This document shows positions 6,648-13,605 of a stretch of 13,605 nt of DNA, one piece after another. The notes beneath the pieces were generated by a model. It searched no databases and was not told the origin of the DNA. It saw only the letters and a list, made by a program, of their open reading frames with translations. Origin of the DNA: an uncultured Pseudomonadota bacterium (GTDB lineage Bacteria; Myxococcota; UBA796); the NCBI GenBank assembly GCA_913040875.1, contig CAJWHX010000045.1:1-13605 (forward strand), in the 5' to 3' direction. Position numbers and translations under genes: made by a program. Positions within the stretch are counted from its first letter, which is position 1. The number at the start of each line of letters is the position of its first letter.

Positions 6648-9600
6648 TCAATCCTCAGGATTGAGTGGCAATCGTAAATCCTCGGGTTCAAAATCTAGAC
6701 CACCAGAATCTTGCTCTGAGGGCAATACATCGATCGGTGACGGAACCAACCGAACATCTGTCAGATCAGATGGGGTCGTGGGTTTCAAAACGGTCAACGG
6801 TTCTTTCCACTGGGGTACTTCTTCTGCATCAACTGGAGCAAAAGCTCGGATGTGGCTTGGTTCTTGCCCCCACAGAACATTGGGGTTGTAAATCCACGTT
6901 TCTGCAGTTCCTTCCTCTAGAGCGTACCCTGTTATTCGGTCGACCTCAACAGAATGGAATCCAAATTCTTCTGGAGCAGTGAAATCCATATCTTCTTTCG
7001 GATACCCAATAAACTCCGATTTACCAATTCCTCGAACTGTCTCCATCCATACTGGCAAGGCTCCGGAAGCACCAGACAGTGTCGTGCGTCCAAATCGCAT
7101 CGGGGTGTTGTCATCAAACCCAACATATGTTGCTACAGTGACCCCCTCCATCAATTCCCAAGTTCCAGATTCTGCTTTGGGTACCATACCGACAAACGCA
7201 GCATTTCGGTATCCATTGGTCGTACCAGTTTTTCCGACAACAGGAATAGAGACACCTTCATCTGTTTTTAGTTTCCGGGCTCTACGGCCAGTACCATGTT
7301 CCACGACATTGTGTAGAATATTGGACAACAGCATACCGGATACGAAATTGGACACCTGCTGCGTCTGTGGTTTTGCTTCAAAGAGCACCTCACCAGTCGG
7401 ACCTTCAATTCTTTCGATCAACACATTGCCTTTATCAGAATCATCTTCAACCTTTGTACGCTGACCGGTCAGAAGACCATTGTACAACATTGCCGCATCA
7501 AGCAAAGTCAATTCCACAGCCCCCAGTGGCATCGTCAATGTCAGTGGAAGTGTTCCTTCTACACCCAGATTGTTTAGCAGGTAGTTGCAATAGCGCATAT
7601 TGAGAATGAGTTGGAAATCCGGATGGTGTTGGATAAAGTCCATCGAATACGGCGACACGTCGGAGAGTAAGAGCTGTTGTCGCTTCATTTCTTGTTCAAT
7701 TTTTTCCCACCAGAGATGAGAAAATGCACCTTGTATCCACAGCTCTGGTTCCATTCCCGTTTGTGCCCAGATCAACCAATCTGATTGTGTCAACGGTTGT
7801 GCTACCTCTGTCAACGCACTGGGGATCTCACCGCAGCCAATCCGACTTCCACCAGACACCCGCCAATATTGCGTTTTGTCTACACTGTGATCGGGATCTA
7901 AAATCAACTGCTCAACCTCACTCTCAAAATCCGACACACATGCATCAACCACCGGTTTGAGGGTCTGATAATTTTGAGCGGTTAGCCACTTATTCTCGGG
8001 ATCTTTGAGTTTCTCAAGTTCACGCTCTGCACCGCGTCCAAATAACAGAGATTGAAAGCGAACCACATCTTCAGGCGTCCACGAAGATTGTTCTTCCATA
8101 AAAGAAGAATTGATAACTTCTCTTTTGGCAGCCAAAAAACTCACCTCATTCAGGTTTGCACGGGTAGAGATCACCCCCAAATCATCGCGAATGCGTTTGA
8201 TATACGCCTTTTCGTCCTCATCTTCCTGCATTGACAAGCCAACCTTTTCAATAAGGCTTTGATAATCGACGATGTTTAATTTATCGGTCAAATGGAAGAG
8301 TAGCCATACAGACGATCTGTTTTCCGAATGTACACCTGTCCAGCTGAGCGTCGGAAATTCTGCGGCATTCTTATGCCCAGATCTTGGATAATACCAAACC
8401 CGTTCAAAAGGGAATGGATTCCCTCGGTTGTCCAATATATCCAGCGGAGACCAACCCAGTTGAAGAGCCGCGGTGTAAATCAAGGGTTTCCAGGTACTTC
8501 CGAACTGACGCTTGGCATTGGAGGCTCTGTTGAAATCCATATTTTTAGAGCCACCAACCATCGCCAGAATCTCACCTTTGTGGAGTGCAAGAACCCCGCC
8601 TTGTAATTCGACCGTCAATTCAATGTCGCAAGTTTCTTGACCATCCTCTATTGAACGTACGGAGAGCCACAACACATCTCCATCCGATATTTCAGACAAC
8701 AGAGCCGTTTGCGTCCGCCCCCATTTAGTACCCTTGGCCTTTTTCAAGACCTTAGAAATGCGCTGCAATCCTTTTGAATCGACTATGCATTCGCCATTAC
8801 CGTCTTTCACTGTCAATGTCGAACCCGTTTCTTCAACGACCTTTGCAAAGAAGAGGTCACCTGGACCTCTGTCTCGTCTCTTTTCCAAAATGATGCGTCG
8901 GCCATCGTGAATCAAATCTGAACGCTCTACGCCTTCTAGAACACTCCCAACTTCTGTAAGGTGATGCACCAGACCATATTGCGCGTGACGCTGAATATCC
9001 TGATCAATAGTGGTGACAATCTTCAACCCAGCGGTCGCGGGATTGTCAATGTGATATTCTTGCAGTAGAGAACTAAATGGCTCTTCCAGCAACCGTTTTT
9101 TGATTTCGTCTACCGTAGCGTTTGGACTGTATTGAAAGACACCACGTTTGAATGGGAGCGGCTGCTCAACCATCGTATCGTGTAGCTCTTGTGAGATGTG
9201 CCCTTCAATGAGCATTCTTCCCAACACATAGGCCACTCGTTTTTGCGCGCGTTCGATATTGAGCGCCCGATATTCCTCGACCGTCATGCCCTTTCTGTAA
9301 GAACGACTCACAAAGGGGTCAAAAAGTCCAGGTCCTTGAAGCATCCCTGCAATGAACGCACATTCTATCAAGGTCAAGTCTTTGGCCTGCTTATCAAAGT
9401 AATGCCGCGCCGCCACACCAATCCCCCGACCATTACCATTGACGTGAAACTGATTGGCGTAGAATTCTAGAATATCTTCTTTGGAAAAATGGTGCTCCAG
9501 TCGAAGTGCGTTCAAAGCCTCTTCCGCCTTTGAATTGAGTGATCGGTCTGGACGATTGAATACATTCTTGGCGGTTTGCTGAGTCAATGTGGAACCGCCA

Positions 9601-9965
9601 GACACAATCCTGCCCGCCTTAATATTCGACAGCATCGCCCGGGTTATCCCGATGGGGTCAAGACCGAAATGACTGAAGTACCGTTTGTCTTCTGAAGCGG
9701 TGATAGCTTGGACCCAATACTCGGGGATCTCATTGTACGGAATGTAAATTCGATGGTGATCGCTATAAAATGCATGCATCTGTGTCTGTCCATCTCTGTA
9801 ATATACAGCAGACTCTTTTGACAGTGCACGAAGAATATAGCTTTTGTCGATGTGCTCACCAGGATTGAGTACAACATGCTGACGATACGCATAGGCAGCC
9901 CAACCACCAAGTACAATTGATGCTGTCAATGTAAACCAGAGCAGTCGTTTGATCCAAATACGCAT
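6648..9965 (-). CDS. Class A penicillin-binding protein (PBP1A-type) with large transpeptidase insertion
   Basis: This is a bifunctional peptidoglycan synthase: a glycosyltransferase that polymerises lipid II and a transpeptidase that cross-links stems. It is anchored in the inner membrane and acts in the periplasm. The 1105-residue product has an N-terminal membrane helix (about 7-27). The GT51 domain follows (about 55-270), with the catalytic Glu92 in TASEDKRYFSHFG and GGSTLTQQTAKN (123-134). The transpeptidase domain has all three motifs: GSTWKP with Ser490/Lys493, SEN (547-549) and KTGT (912-915). SEN to KTG spans about 363 residues, against about 126 in E. coli PBP1b. The excess lies roughly between residues 580 and 795, before the conserved LGAVELTLLDAAMLYNGLL. 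The C-terminal 100 residues are Pro/Asp/Glu-rich. Family members are usually 700-850 residues. GAGGA lies about five bases before ATG 9965. The gene follows the dksA-like gene by 117 bp and may belong to its operon. Confidence 0.93.
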   Translation of the reverse strand: MRIWIKRLLWFTLTASIVLGGWAAYAYRQHVVLNPGEHIDKSYILRALSKESAVYYRDGQTQMHAFYSDHHRIYIPYNEIPEYWVQAITASEDKRYFSHFGLDPIGITRAMLSNIKAGRIVSGGSTLTQQTAKNVFNRPDRSLNSKAEEALNALRLEHHFSKEDILEFYANQFHVNGNGRGIGVAARHYFDKQAKDLTLIECAFIAGMLQGPGLFDPFVSRSYRKGMTVEEYRALNIERAQKRVAYVLGRMLIEGHISQELHDTMVEQPLPFKRGVFQYSPNATVDEIKKRLLEEPFSSLLQEYHIDNPATAGLKIVTTIDQDIQRHAQYGLVHHLTEVGSVLEGVERSDLIHDGRRIILEKRRDRGPGDLFFAKVVEETGSTLTVKDGNGECIVDSKGLQRISKVLKKAKGTKWGRTQTALLSEISDGDVLWLSVRSIEDGQETCDIELTVELQGGVLALHKGEILAMVGGSKNMDFNRASNAKRQFGSTWKPLIYTAALQLGWSPLDILDNRGNPFPFERVWYYPRSGHKNAAEFPTLSWTGVHSENRSSVWLLFHLTDKLNIVDYQSLIEKVGLSMQEDEDEKAYIKRIRDDLGVISTRANLNEVSFLAAKREVINSSFMEEQSSWTPEDVVRFQSLLFGRGAERELEKLKDPENKWLTAQNYQTLKPVVDACVSDFESEVEQLILDPDHSVDKTQYWRVSGGSRIGCGEIPSALTEVAQPLTQSDWLIWAQTGMEPELWIQGAFSHLWWEKIEQEMKRQQLLLSDVSPYSMDFIQHHPDFQLILNMRYCNYLLNNLGVEGTLPLTLTMPLGAVELTLLDAAMLYNGLLTGQRTKVEDDSDKGNVLIERIEGPTGEVLFEAKPQTQQVSNFVSGMLLSNILHNVVEHGTGRRARKLKTDEGVSIPVVGKTGTTNGYRNAAFVGMVPKAESGTWELMEGVTVATYVGFDDNTPMRFGRTTLSGASGALPVWMETVRGIGKSEFIGYPKEDMDFTAPEEFGFHSVEVDRITGYALEEGTAETWIYNPNVLWGQEPSHIRAFAPVDAEEVPQWKEPLTVLKPTTPSDLTDVRLVPSPIDVLPSEQDSGGLDFEPEDLRLPLNPED

Positions 9966-10082
9966 AGTGTTCCTCTATCAATATCTATGTCATTTACAAC
10001 GAACCAGCGCCAAGACAGGGACATTTTTCTTACTCAATCGTATGGAGTCAACCTGTGTGATCTTGTACGTACGATGCCAAAA

Positions 10083-10418
10083 TCAATCTGCACACTCCAC
10101 ACAGCGCAGACTTTCAGGACGAATCAGCAGACGACCCACTGGAATATCTTCTCCACAATAGTGACACTCCCCAAAGTCTTCGTCGTCCACTTTACTGAGG
10201 AGCAGTTCAAGCAACCTCAACTGCTTTGCAGCTCGATCTCCTTGGGCTTGTGCGATCGCATGATGCTGAACGGCATCCATCCTAGCCAATCGACCCACCC
10301 GAGTTTGATCCAACTCAATCTGCTCTTGAGCATTCGCGTCGGATTCAACAACAAGTCTCAACTCAGAAATCTTTGCGGCAATGACACCTTTTACATGTGC
10401 CTTCTCCGCAGCGTTCAT
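10083..10418 (-). CDS. DksA/TraR-family C4 zinc-finger protein, short form
   Basis: Proteins of this family bind RNA polymerase through its secondary channel and change initiation at stress- and growth-controlled promoters, DksA acting with ppGpp. The 111-residue product has a long N-terminal helical pair (about 5-78). ELDQTRVGRLARMDA (35-49) lies at the presumed coiled-coil tip, where acidic residues act in DksA. The C-terminal zinc finger has CHYC (Cys85, Cys88) and CVEC (Cys106, Cys109), all four ligands intact. E. coli DksA is 151 residues, so this is a shortened form as found in many proteobacterial relatives. Its ATG (10418-10416) overlaps the TGA of the upstream skp-like gene (10417-10415), an ATGA junction that suggests translational coupling. 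Whether it acts as a true DksA or a specialised paralogue cannot be told from the window. Confidence 0.88.
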   Translation of the reverse strand: MNAAEKAHVKGVIAAKISELRLVVESDANAQEQIELDQTRVGRLARMDAVQHHAIAQAQGDRAAKQLRLLELLLSKVDDEDFGECHYCGEDIPVGRLLIRPESLRCVECAD

Positions 10419-10927
10419 GGATGCTTGGCGTTGTATCGCTGTACGACGGTAGTGGTGATATCGGTCACGGAACTAGAACGGTAAATCATACCACTCTCAG
10501 TCGCTTCTAAAATGAGGTCGTACTTTTGTTCTGCGCCAACTTCTTCAGCGATATCGCGCATCTTTTCAATCAGTCCTTCCATCTTTTGGGTGTAGATTTG
10601 CTGGAACTCCATCTCTGCATTGTAAGCAGCCTCTTGTGCCTGTGTTTGCAGTTGGTACAGTTCTTGTTCCTTTTCCATCCGCGCTTGATCTGAGAGCAAT
10701 GCTTGTTGTTGCTGATACTGCTGCATCTGTTGCTGAAGTTGCATCTGAAGTTGCTGGACTTCACCTTGCTTTTGAGTCATCAAGGTATTCAATTCTGCTT
10801 CTGTTCGCTTGCCTTCTTCAACCTGAGTCAGTGCCTTTTGAAAGTCTACTGTGGCGATACCGGCAGCCCAAGCAGGAAGAGACATCATCATTCCAAGCAA
10901 GAATCCAAAGAGTTGTAATTGTTTCAT
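10415..10927 (-). CDS. skp: OmpH/Skp-family periplasmic chaperone
   Basis: Skp is a trimeric periplasmic chaperone that holds unfolded outer-membrane proteins on their way to the Bam complex. From ATG 10927 the product is 170 residues. A signal peptide (1-22, ending LPAWA then AGIATVDF) comes first. IATVDFQKAL (24-33) is the conserved first strand and helix start. A long coiled coil (about 34-130) with a strongly Gln-rich middle follows (QQLQMQLQQQMQQYQQQQ, 58-75). The conserved tail YDLILEATESGMIY (136-149) and the closing helix (154-168) complete the fold. The frame stays open upstream to ATG 10996, but that start would bury the signal peptide behind 23 polar residues, so ATG 10927 is chosen; it has AAGG about nine bases upstream. 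A candidate promoter lies just before it. It overlaps the dksA-like gene by four bases. The Gln-rich coil is unusual in composition but not in position. Confidence 0.88.
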   Translation of the reverse strand: MKQLQLFGFLLGMMMSLPAWAAGIATVDFQKALTQVEEGKRTEAELNTLMTQKQGEVQQLQMQLQQQMQQYQQQQALLSDQARMEKEQELYQLQTQAQEAAYNAEMEFQQIYTQKMEGLIEKMRDIAEEVGAEQKYDLILEATESGMIYRSSSVTDITTTVVQRYNAKHP

Positions 10928-10961
10928 GGTTCTACCTTTTGTGTAGGGTGTTTTGGCTTTT

Positions 10962-10990
10962 GTAATATCGCATTTGGGACGGATTGTCGA
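10962..10990 (-). promoter_or_regulatory. Candidate sigma70-type promoter for the skp-dksA-like operon
   Basis: Read on the minus strand, TCGACA (10990-10985; five of six to TTGACA) is followed after exactly 17 bases by TATTAC (10967-10962; four of six to TATAAT). Transcription would start near 10955, giving a leader of about 28 bases before ATG 10927. This also supports that start over the upstream ATG at 10996, which lies above the promoter. Confidence 0.45.
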
Positions 10991-11085
10991 CAGCACTTAG
11001 AACCCATGACCTCAGTCAATTCTTCCAACATCCCTCGAGTTTATATTCCTACACCTTAAAATCGACGTATCACGCCTAGGCGATG

Positions 11086-12804
11086 TTATTGTTCCCAGAG
11101 ATTGATGGACACAGAATACAATCCTTCTGGCCATTCATCGTAAAAATCGTAGATCTTTTGAGAATCTAGAAGCGATATGGAGATGTCTCCAAATGCTCCT
11201 GTACCGCCAAAACCCCCTGCAAGGTCAGCCAAGTCGATGGAGGCAGCACCACCGAGTAAACCAATCAAACTAGACAACGAACGACCGAAACCTTCGACTA
11301 CAGCGTCCTCATCGTATCCACTGGCACCATAATACAATATGGCACCTTCCCCGATTTCAAAGTCAAATCCAATCTTGGTACCGTCAGACACTTTGAGACC
11401 AACTTCTCCGACCACATTCATGACCAACCAGTCTGAACAGCCAGCCCCTGTATCGACTCCTATATTGACATCCATATCAGCAAGATACAACTTCGCCATC
11501 GGATCCAATCCTTCTTTCATTCTGAGCAACGCTAGATCACCAGGAGAGAGAGACAAACACCATCCAGTTGCATTGCTCGGGATTTGATCGCCACCGTCTA
11601 GGGTACCCACCACATTTCCAATGATATTTCCAGCAAATCCACTCAAATCGAGGTCTTGGTTGAGGAGTGGCAACACCTGTCCGAGAACCAGTTCATCCAA
11701 TACAGCCTCATGCAACACAATCGCCAGCTGTGCATCTGGGTGGGCATCTTCGATCATTGGGATGGGTACATACGACCCATCGGTTGCCAGTGTTTCTCCA
11801 ACAGACAACGACATCTCAAGCGCGATGCCATCCCTATCCCCATAAAGTTCATCCAATCCAACAGCCAACGTAGACCCCATCAAATCGGTTTCAAACGCCA
11901 GCGGTCCTCCCAACTCGAGTGTTCCAATCTGCGTCAAAAGCTGCTCCAATAAGTTTTCTGCTATTGGCTCTAGAATCCACTGCGAACCATTTTGCAATAT
12001 CCACTCCAATACAGCCGCATTGTTCCCATTGAAGATAAACTCTGGATTCTGCATCGTTAAGTCTGCATCGTACAAAGACAACGTCAAAGAACCATCGGAT
12101 TCTAAGATCGGATCTGCCGTTGCCCCGATGCCAATCTGCTCGATTTGAATGATCATGGGTATGCTACCAGCACCAATGGTAGGGTCATTGTACCAAAACT
12201 CGTACTCCAACCCAACATTGTTCAACATGAAATCCACTCCGATTCCTGCTCTCACAGGACTCAGTGCAACTTCAGTAGGGTCTTGAAGTATCCCGACTGG
12301 TGTCAGTCCCCATGTACCATTGTCAATCGTGGGAAGCTGACTGCCGATGCCGTCTAACCATCCTGTTGAGTCAATCTGCGCGCCCAAGAACTTCCCGAGT
12401 GCATCCATACCATTGGGCAACAGGCGTCCCGCCAACCCTCCCGGCCAAGTATCTACAGGGTCATTTCCTGCAAACACTGGTATTCGCTCTCTTAGTTCGC
12501 CTTCAGGAACAGTGACGTCGACAACTGCATAATCCTTTTGAAAAGCAATGGCGGAGGTAAAGGTTCCATCTTCATTGACAGCGACAGGGCTACCCTGAAG
12601 ATAGACTTCAGCAGTGTACGGCTCAACGAGACCATTGACTGGAACAGGACCATCTTGATAAAAACCGCCATACACAGGTTCATTCACCGTAAGACTGTAC
12701 TCTATTTTCGCGCTTTCCCCACCCACCAGTTCATCTTCAAACTTGGCTTGTCCTGCTTTACAAGCGAGACTGGTACTCATTAATAACAACAGCGTTTTTT
12801 TCAT
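11086..12804 (-). CDS. Exported protein with Ig-like domain and possible lipid-binding (TULIP-like) fold
   Basis: The 572-residue product begins with a signal sequence (MKKTLLLLMSTSLACKAGQA). Cys15 in SLAC could be a lipoprotein site, but the box is poor, so ordinary signal cleavage near residue 20 is equally likely. Residues 36-111 look like a bacterial Ig-like domain (NEPVYGGFYQDGPVPVNGLV, then VNEDGTFTSAIAF). The rest has long alternating beta stretches with Gly/Asp/Leu-rich turns and amphipathic helices. HEAVLDELVLGQVLPLLNQD (365-384) and the N-terminal GMDALGKFLGAQ (132-143) recall the strand-helix layout of BPI/TULIP lipid-binding domains. That is inference. Only two other cysteines are seen (416 and 456), which could form a disulphide in the periplasm. 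ATG 12804 has GGAG five bases upstream. The protein may be on the cell surface; no specific ligand can be suggested. It lies 158 bp upstream of the skp-like gene and may be transcribed separately. Confidence 0.8.
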   Translation of the reverse strand: MKKTLLLLMSTSLACKAGQAKFEDELVGGESAKIEYSLTVNEPVYGGFYQDGPVPVNGLVEPYTAEVYLQGSPVAVNEDGTFTSAIAFQKDYAVVDVTVPEGELRERIPVFAGNDPVDTWPGGLAGRLLPNGMDALGKFLGAQIDSTGWLDGIGSQLPTIDNGTWGLTPVGILQDPTEVALSPVRAGIGVDFMLNNVGLEYEFWYNDPTIGAGSIPMIIQIEQIGIGATADPILESDGSLTLSLYDADLTMQNPEFIFNGNNAAVLEWILQNGSQWILEPIAENLLEQLLTQIGTLELGGPLAFETDLMGSTLAVGLDELYGDRDGIALEMSLSVGETLATDGSYVPIPMIEDAHPDAQLAIVLHEAVLDELVLGQVLPLLNQDLDLSGFAGNIIGNVVGTLDGGDQIPSNATGWCLSLSPGDLALLRMKEGLDPMAKLYLADMDVNIGVDTGAGCSDWLVMNVVGEVGLKVSDGTKIGFDFEIGEGAILYYGASGYDEDAVVEGFGRSLSSLIGLLGGAASIDLADLAGGFGGTGAFGDISISLLDSQKIYDFYDEWPEGLYSVSINLWEQ

Positions 12805-12960
12805 TTTGGCTCCATTTACATTGTCTGAGACCTGAATCTCTTTGAAACAATGCTGTCTTCTCTAGACTCAGTGTAACATGAACAATGGTCATCTCTGTTG
12901 TAGTCTATATATTTGTCTAGACTGGACTTCAGTTGAAAAGATTTGGTCAAGAATGAACGG

Positions 12961-12974
12961 ATTTGTTAACAAAT
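12961..12974. promoter_or_regulatory. Perfect 14-bp palindrome upstream of FHA-GAF gene
   Basis: ATTTGTTAACAAAT is perfectly symmetric and ends 29 bases before the ATG at 13004, in the 199-bp gap between two divergent genes. Position and symmetry fit an operator for a dimeric regulator. Two direct copies of TCTAGACT (12861-12868 and 12916-12923) lie in the same gap, 55 bp apart. No strong housekeeping promoter was identified here. Confidence 0.35.
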
Positions 12975-13003
12975 AGTGCAGTACACACGTGGAGACATTT
13001 CCA

Positions 13004-13605
13004 ATGCCATACATCGAATGCATCAATACGAAAGATGACTCTCGCAAATATTTCGCCATTACTAAGCCGATCATCAGCATCGGGAGCAAGTCTGGGAATG
13101 ACATTTTACTGATCAAAGGGGATGTCGGAACACACCACGCACGCATTGTGAAACGCGGCGGAGCCTTTACCATACAACTCCTCGATATGAAACGACCATT
13201 TTTCGTCAACGGTCGAAACTTTCGCTCGTGCCCATTAAAATACGATGACAAAATCGACTTGTCCTTTTATACACTTTATCTCCGTGAAGGGGCTATCCCA
13301 AACGATGACTCAGAGCGACAAAAGGACCTCAAAACACTCCAAGAATTGGTGGCTTTCTCCTCTGCCTTGATGGAACAAACAGATCCCAAGGCACTCTTTG
13401 AACAGCTGCTTGAAGCCATTGTTGGATTGACCCAAGCTGAAAAGGGATTTTTGATTGTGCTTCAAAATGGGGACTACACAATTGCGGCAACACACAACAT
13501 TACCTCTACAGATTCTAGTCAACTTGGACTATCGGATACCATCATCCAAAAAGTGGTCGCGACCAAAGAACCTCTCGTTATCAACAATGCTCTGTCAAAT
13601 GCAAA
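13004..13605 (+). CDS. FHA-GAF regulatory protein, N-terminal 200 residues (3' end outside window)
   Basis: The frame starts at ATG 13004, with GGAG nine bases upstream, and stays open to the edge. Residues 1-95 form an FHA phosphothreonine-recognition domain: IGS (26-28), SGNDILL (30-36), HHARI (44-48, in place of the usual SxxHA) and FVNG (67-70). After a short charged helix (about 103-115) a GAF-type sensor domain begins (about 116-200; LMEQTDPKALFEQLLEAI, then AEKGFLIVLQNGDY and KEPLVINNAL). In myxobacteria and relatives this order commonly leads into a sigma54-dependent AAA+ and Fis-type DNA-binding region, or into a kinase or cyclase output. The output domain lies beyond the window, so the family type is inference. 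The domain calls are firm. It diverges from the 11086-12804 gene. Confidence 0.85.
   Translation, partial: MPYIECINTKDDSRKYFAITKPIISIGSKSGNDILLIKGDVGTHHARIVKRGGAFTIQLLDMKRPFFVNGRNFRSCPLKYDDKIDLSFYTLYLREGAIPNDDSERQKDLKTLQELVAFSSALMEQTDPKALFEQLLEAIVGLTQAEKGFLIVLQNGDYTIAATHNITSTDSSQLGLSDTIIQKVVATKEPLVINNALSNA

Noticed and set aside
6648..6664. Inverted repeat TCAATCCT-C-AGGATTGA covering the PBP stop codon
   Set aside because: It can form a short hairpin, but no T run follows on the minus strand and most of it is coding, so it is not a supported terminator.
9966..10082. Possible separate promoter for the PBP gene (TTGACT, 17 bases, AAAAAT on the minus strand)
   Set aside because: The -10 match is poor, and the gene could equally be read from the upstream operon.
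11082..11097. GCCTAGGC palindrome near the stop of the 572-residue gene
   Set aside because: It has no loop and no T run, and is too short to support a terminator or operator call.
1..13605. Search for a defence system, mobile element, CRISPR array, toxin-antitoxin pair, tRNA or riboswitch
   Set aside because: No transposase, nuclease, integrase, repeat-spacer pattern, paired small genes or recognisable RNA fold was seen; gene content is mainly housekeeping and exported proteins.

Overview
The window reads as ordinary chromosome of a Gram-negative bacterium, probably from the former Deltaproteobacteria (Myxococcota/Bradymonadota-like). This placement is an inference. It rests on a bacterial-length but archaeal/eukaryal-like (type 3) prolyl-tRNA synthetase, an FHA-GAF regulator, a periplasmic Skp-like chaperone, a bifunctional class A penicillin-binding protein and several exported proteins of the kind common in those genomes. 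GC content looks moderate, a little under 50% by eye. No tRNA, rRNA, CRISPR array, transposase or phage gene was recognised.

Layout. Positions 1-1170 (minus) hold the N-terminal 390 residues of transketolase, cut by the window edge. proS runs divergently from it at 1292-2776 (plus) and ends in a clear intrinsic terminator. Two minus-strand exported proteins of unknown function follow: 2865-3593, with a repetitive Lys/Gly tail, and 3676-4266, with a helical then beta-like layout. A well-formed sigma70-type promoter then drives a stand-alone 4'-phosphopantetheinyl transferase (4477-5163, plus). Next is a C-terminally membrane-anchored protein (5237-6148) that may be a degenerate sigma/anti-sigma fusion.

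The right half is mostly minus strand. In transcription order it holds a 572-residue exported Ig-like/possible lipid-binding protein (11086-12804), then a Skp/OmpH chaperone (10415-10927) whose stop overlaps the start of a short DksA/TraR-type zinc-finger protein (10083-10418). A 1105-residue PBP1A-type peptidoglycan synthase (6648-9965) and a small two-helix membrane protein (6223-6579) complete the run. A plus-strand FHA-GAF protein (13004 onward, cut by the edge) starts behind a perfect 14-bp palindrome.

How it fits together. The skp-dksA-like-PBP block suggests shared control of envelope assembly and growth: an outer-membrane protein chaperone, an RNA-polymerase-binding regulator and a peptidoglycan polymerase. 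The other genes look like independent housekeeping or hypothetical loci. I do not see a convincing new multi-gene system. The best leads are the sigma/anti-sigma-like fusion, the roughly 200-residue insertion in the PBP transpeptidase domain, the 24-bp tandem repeat behind the Lys-rich tail, and the palindrome before the FHA gene.
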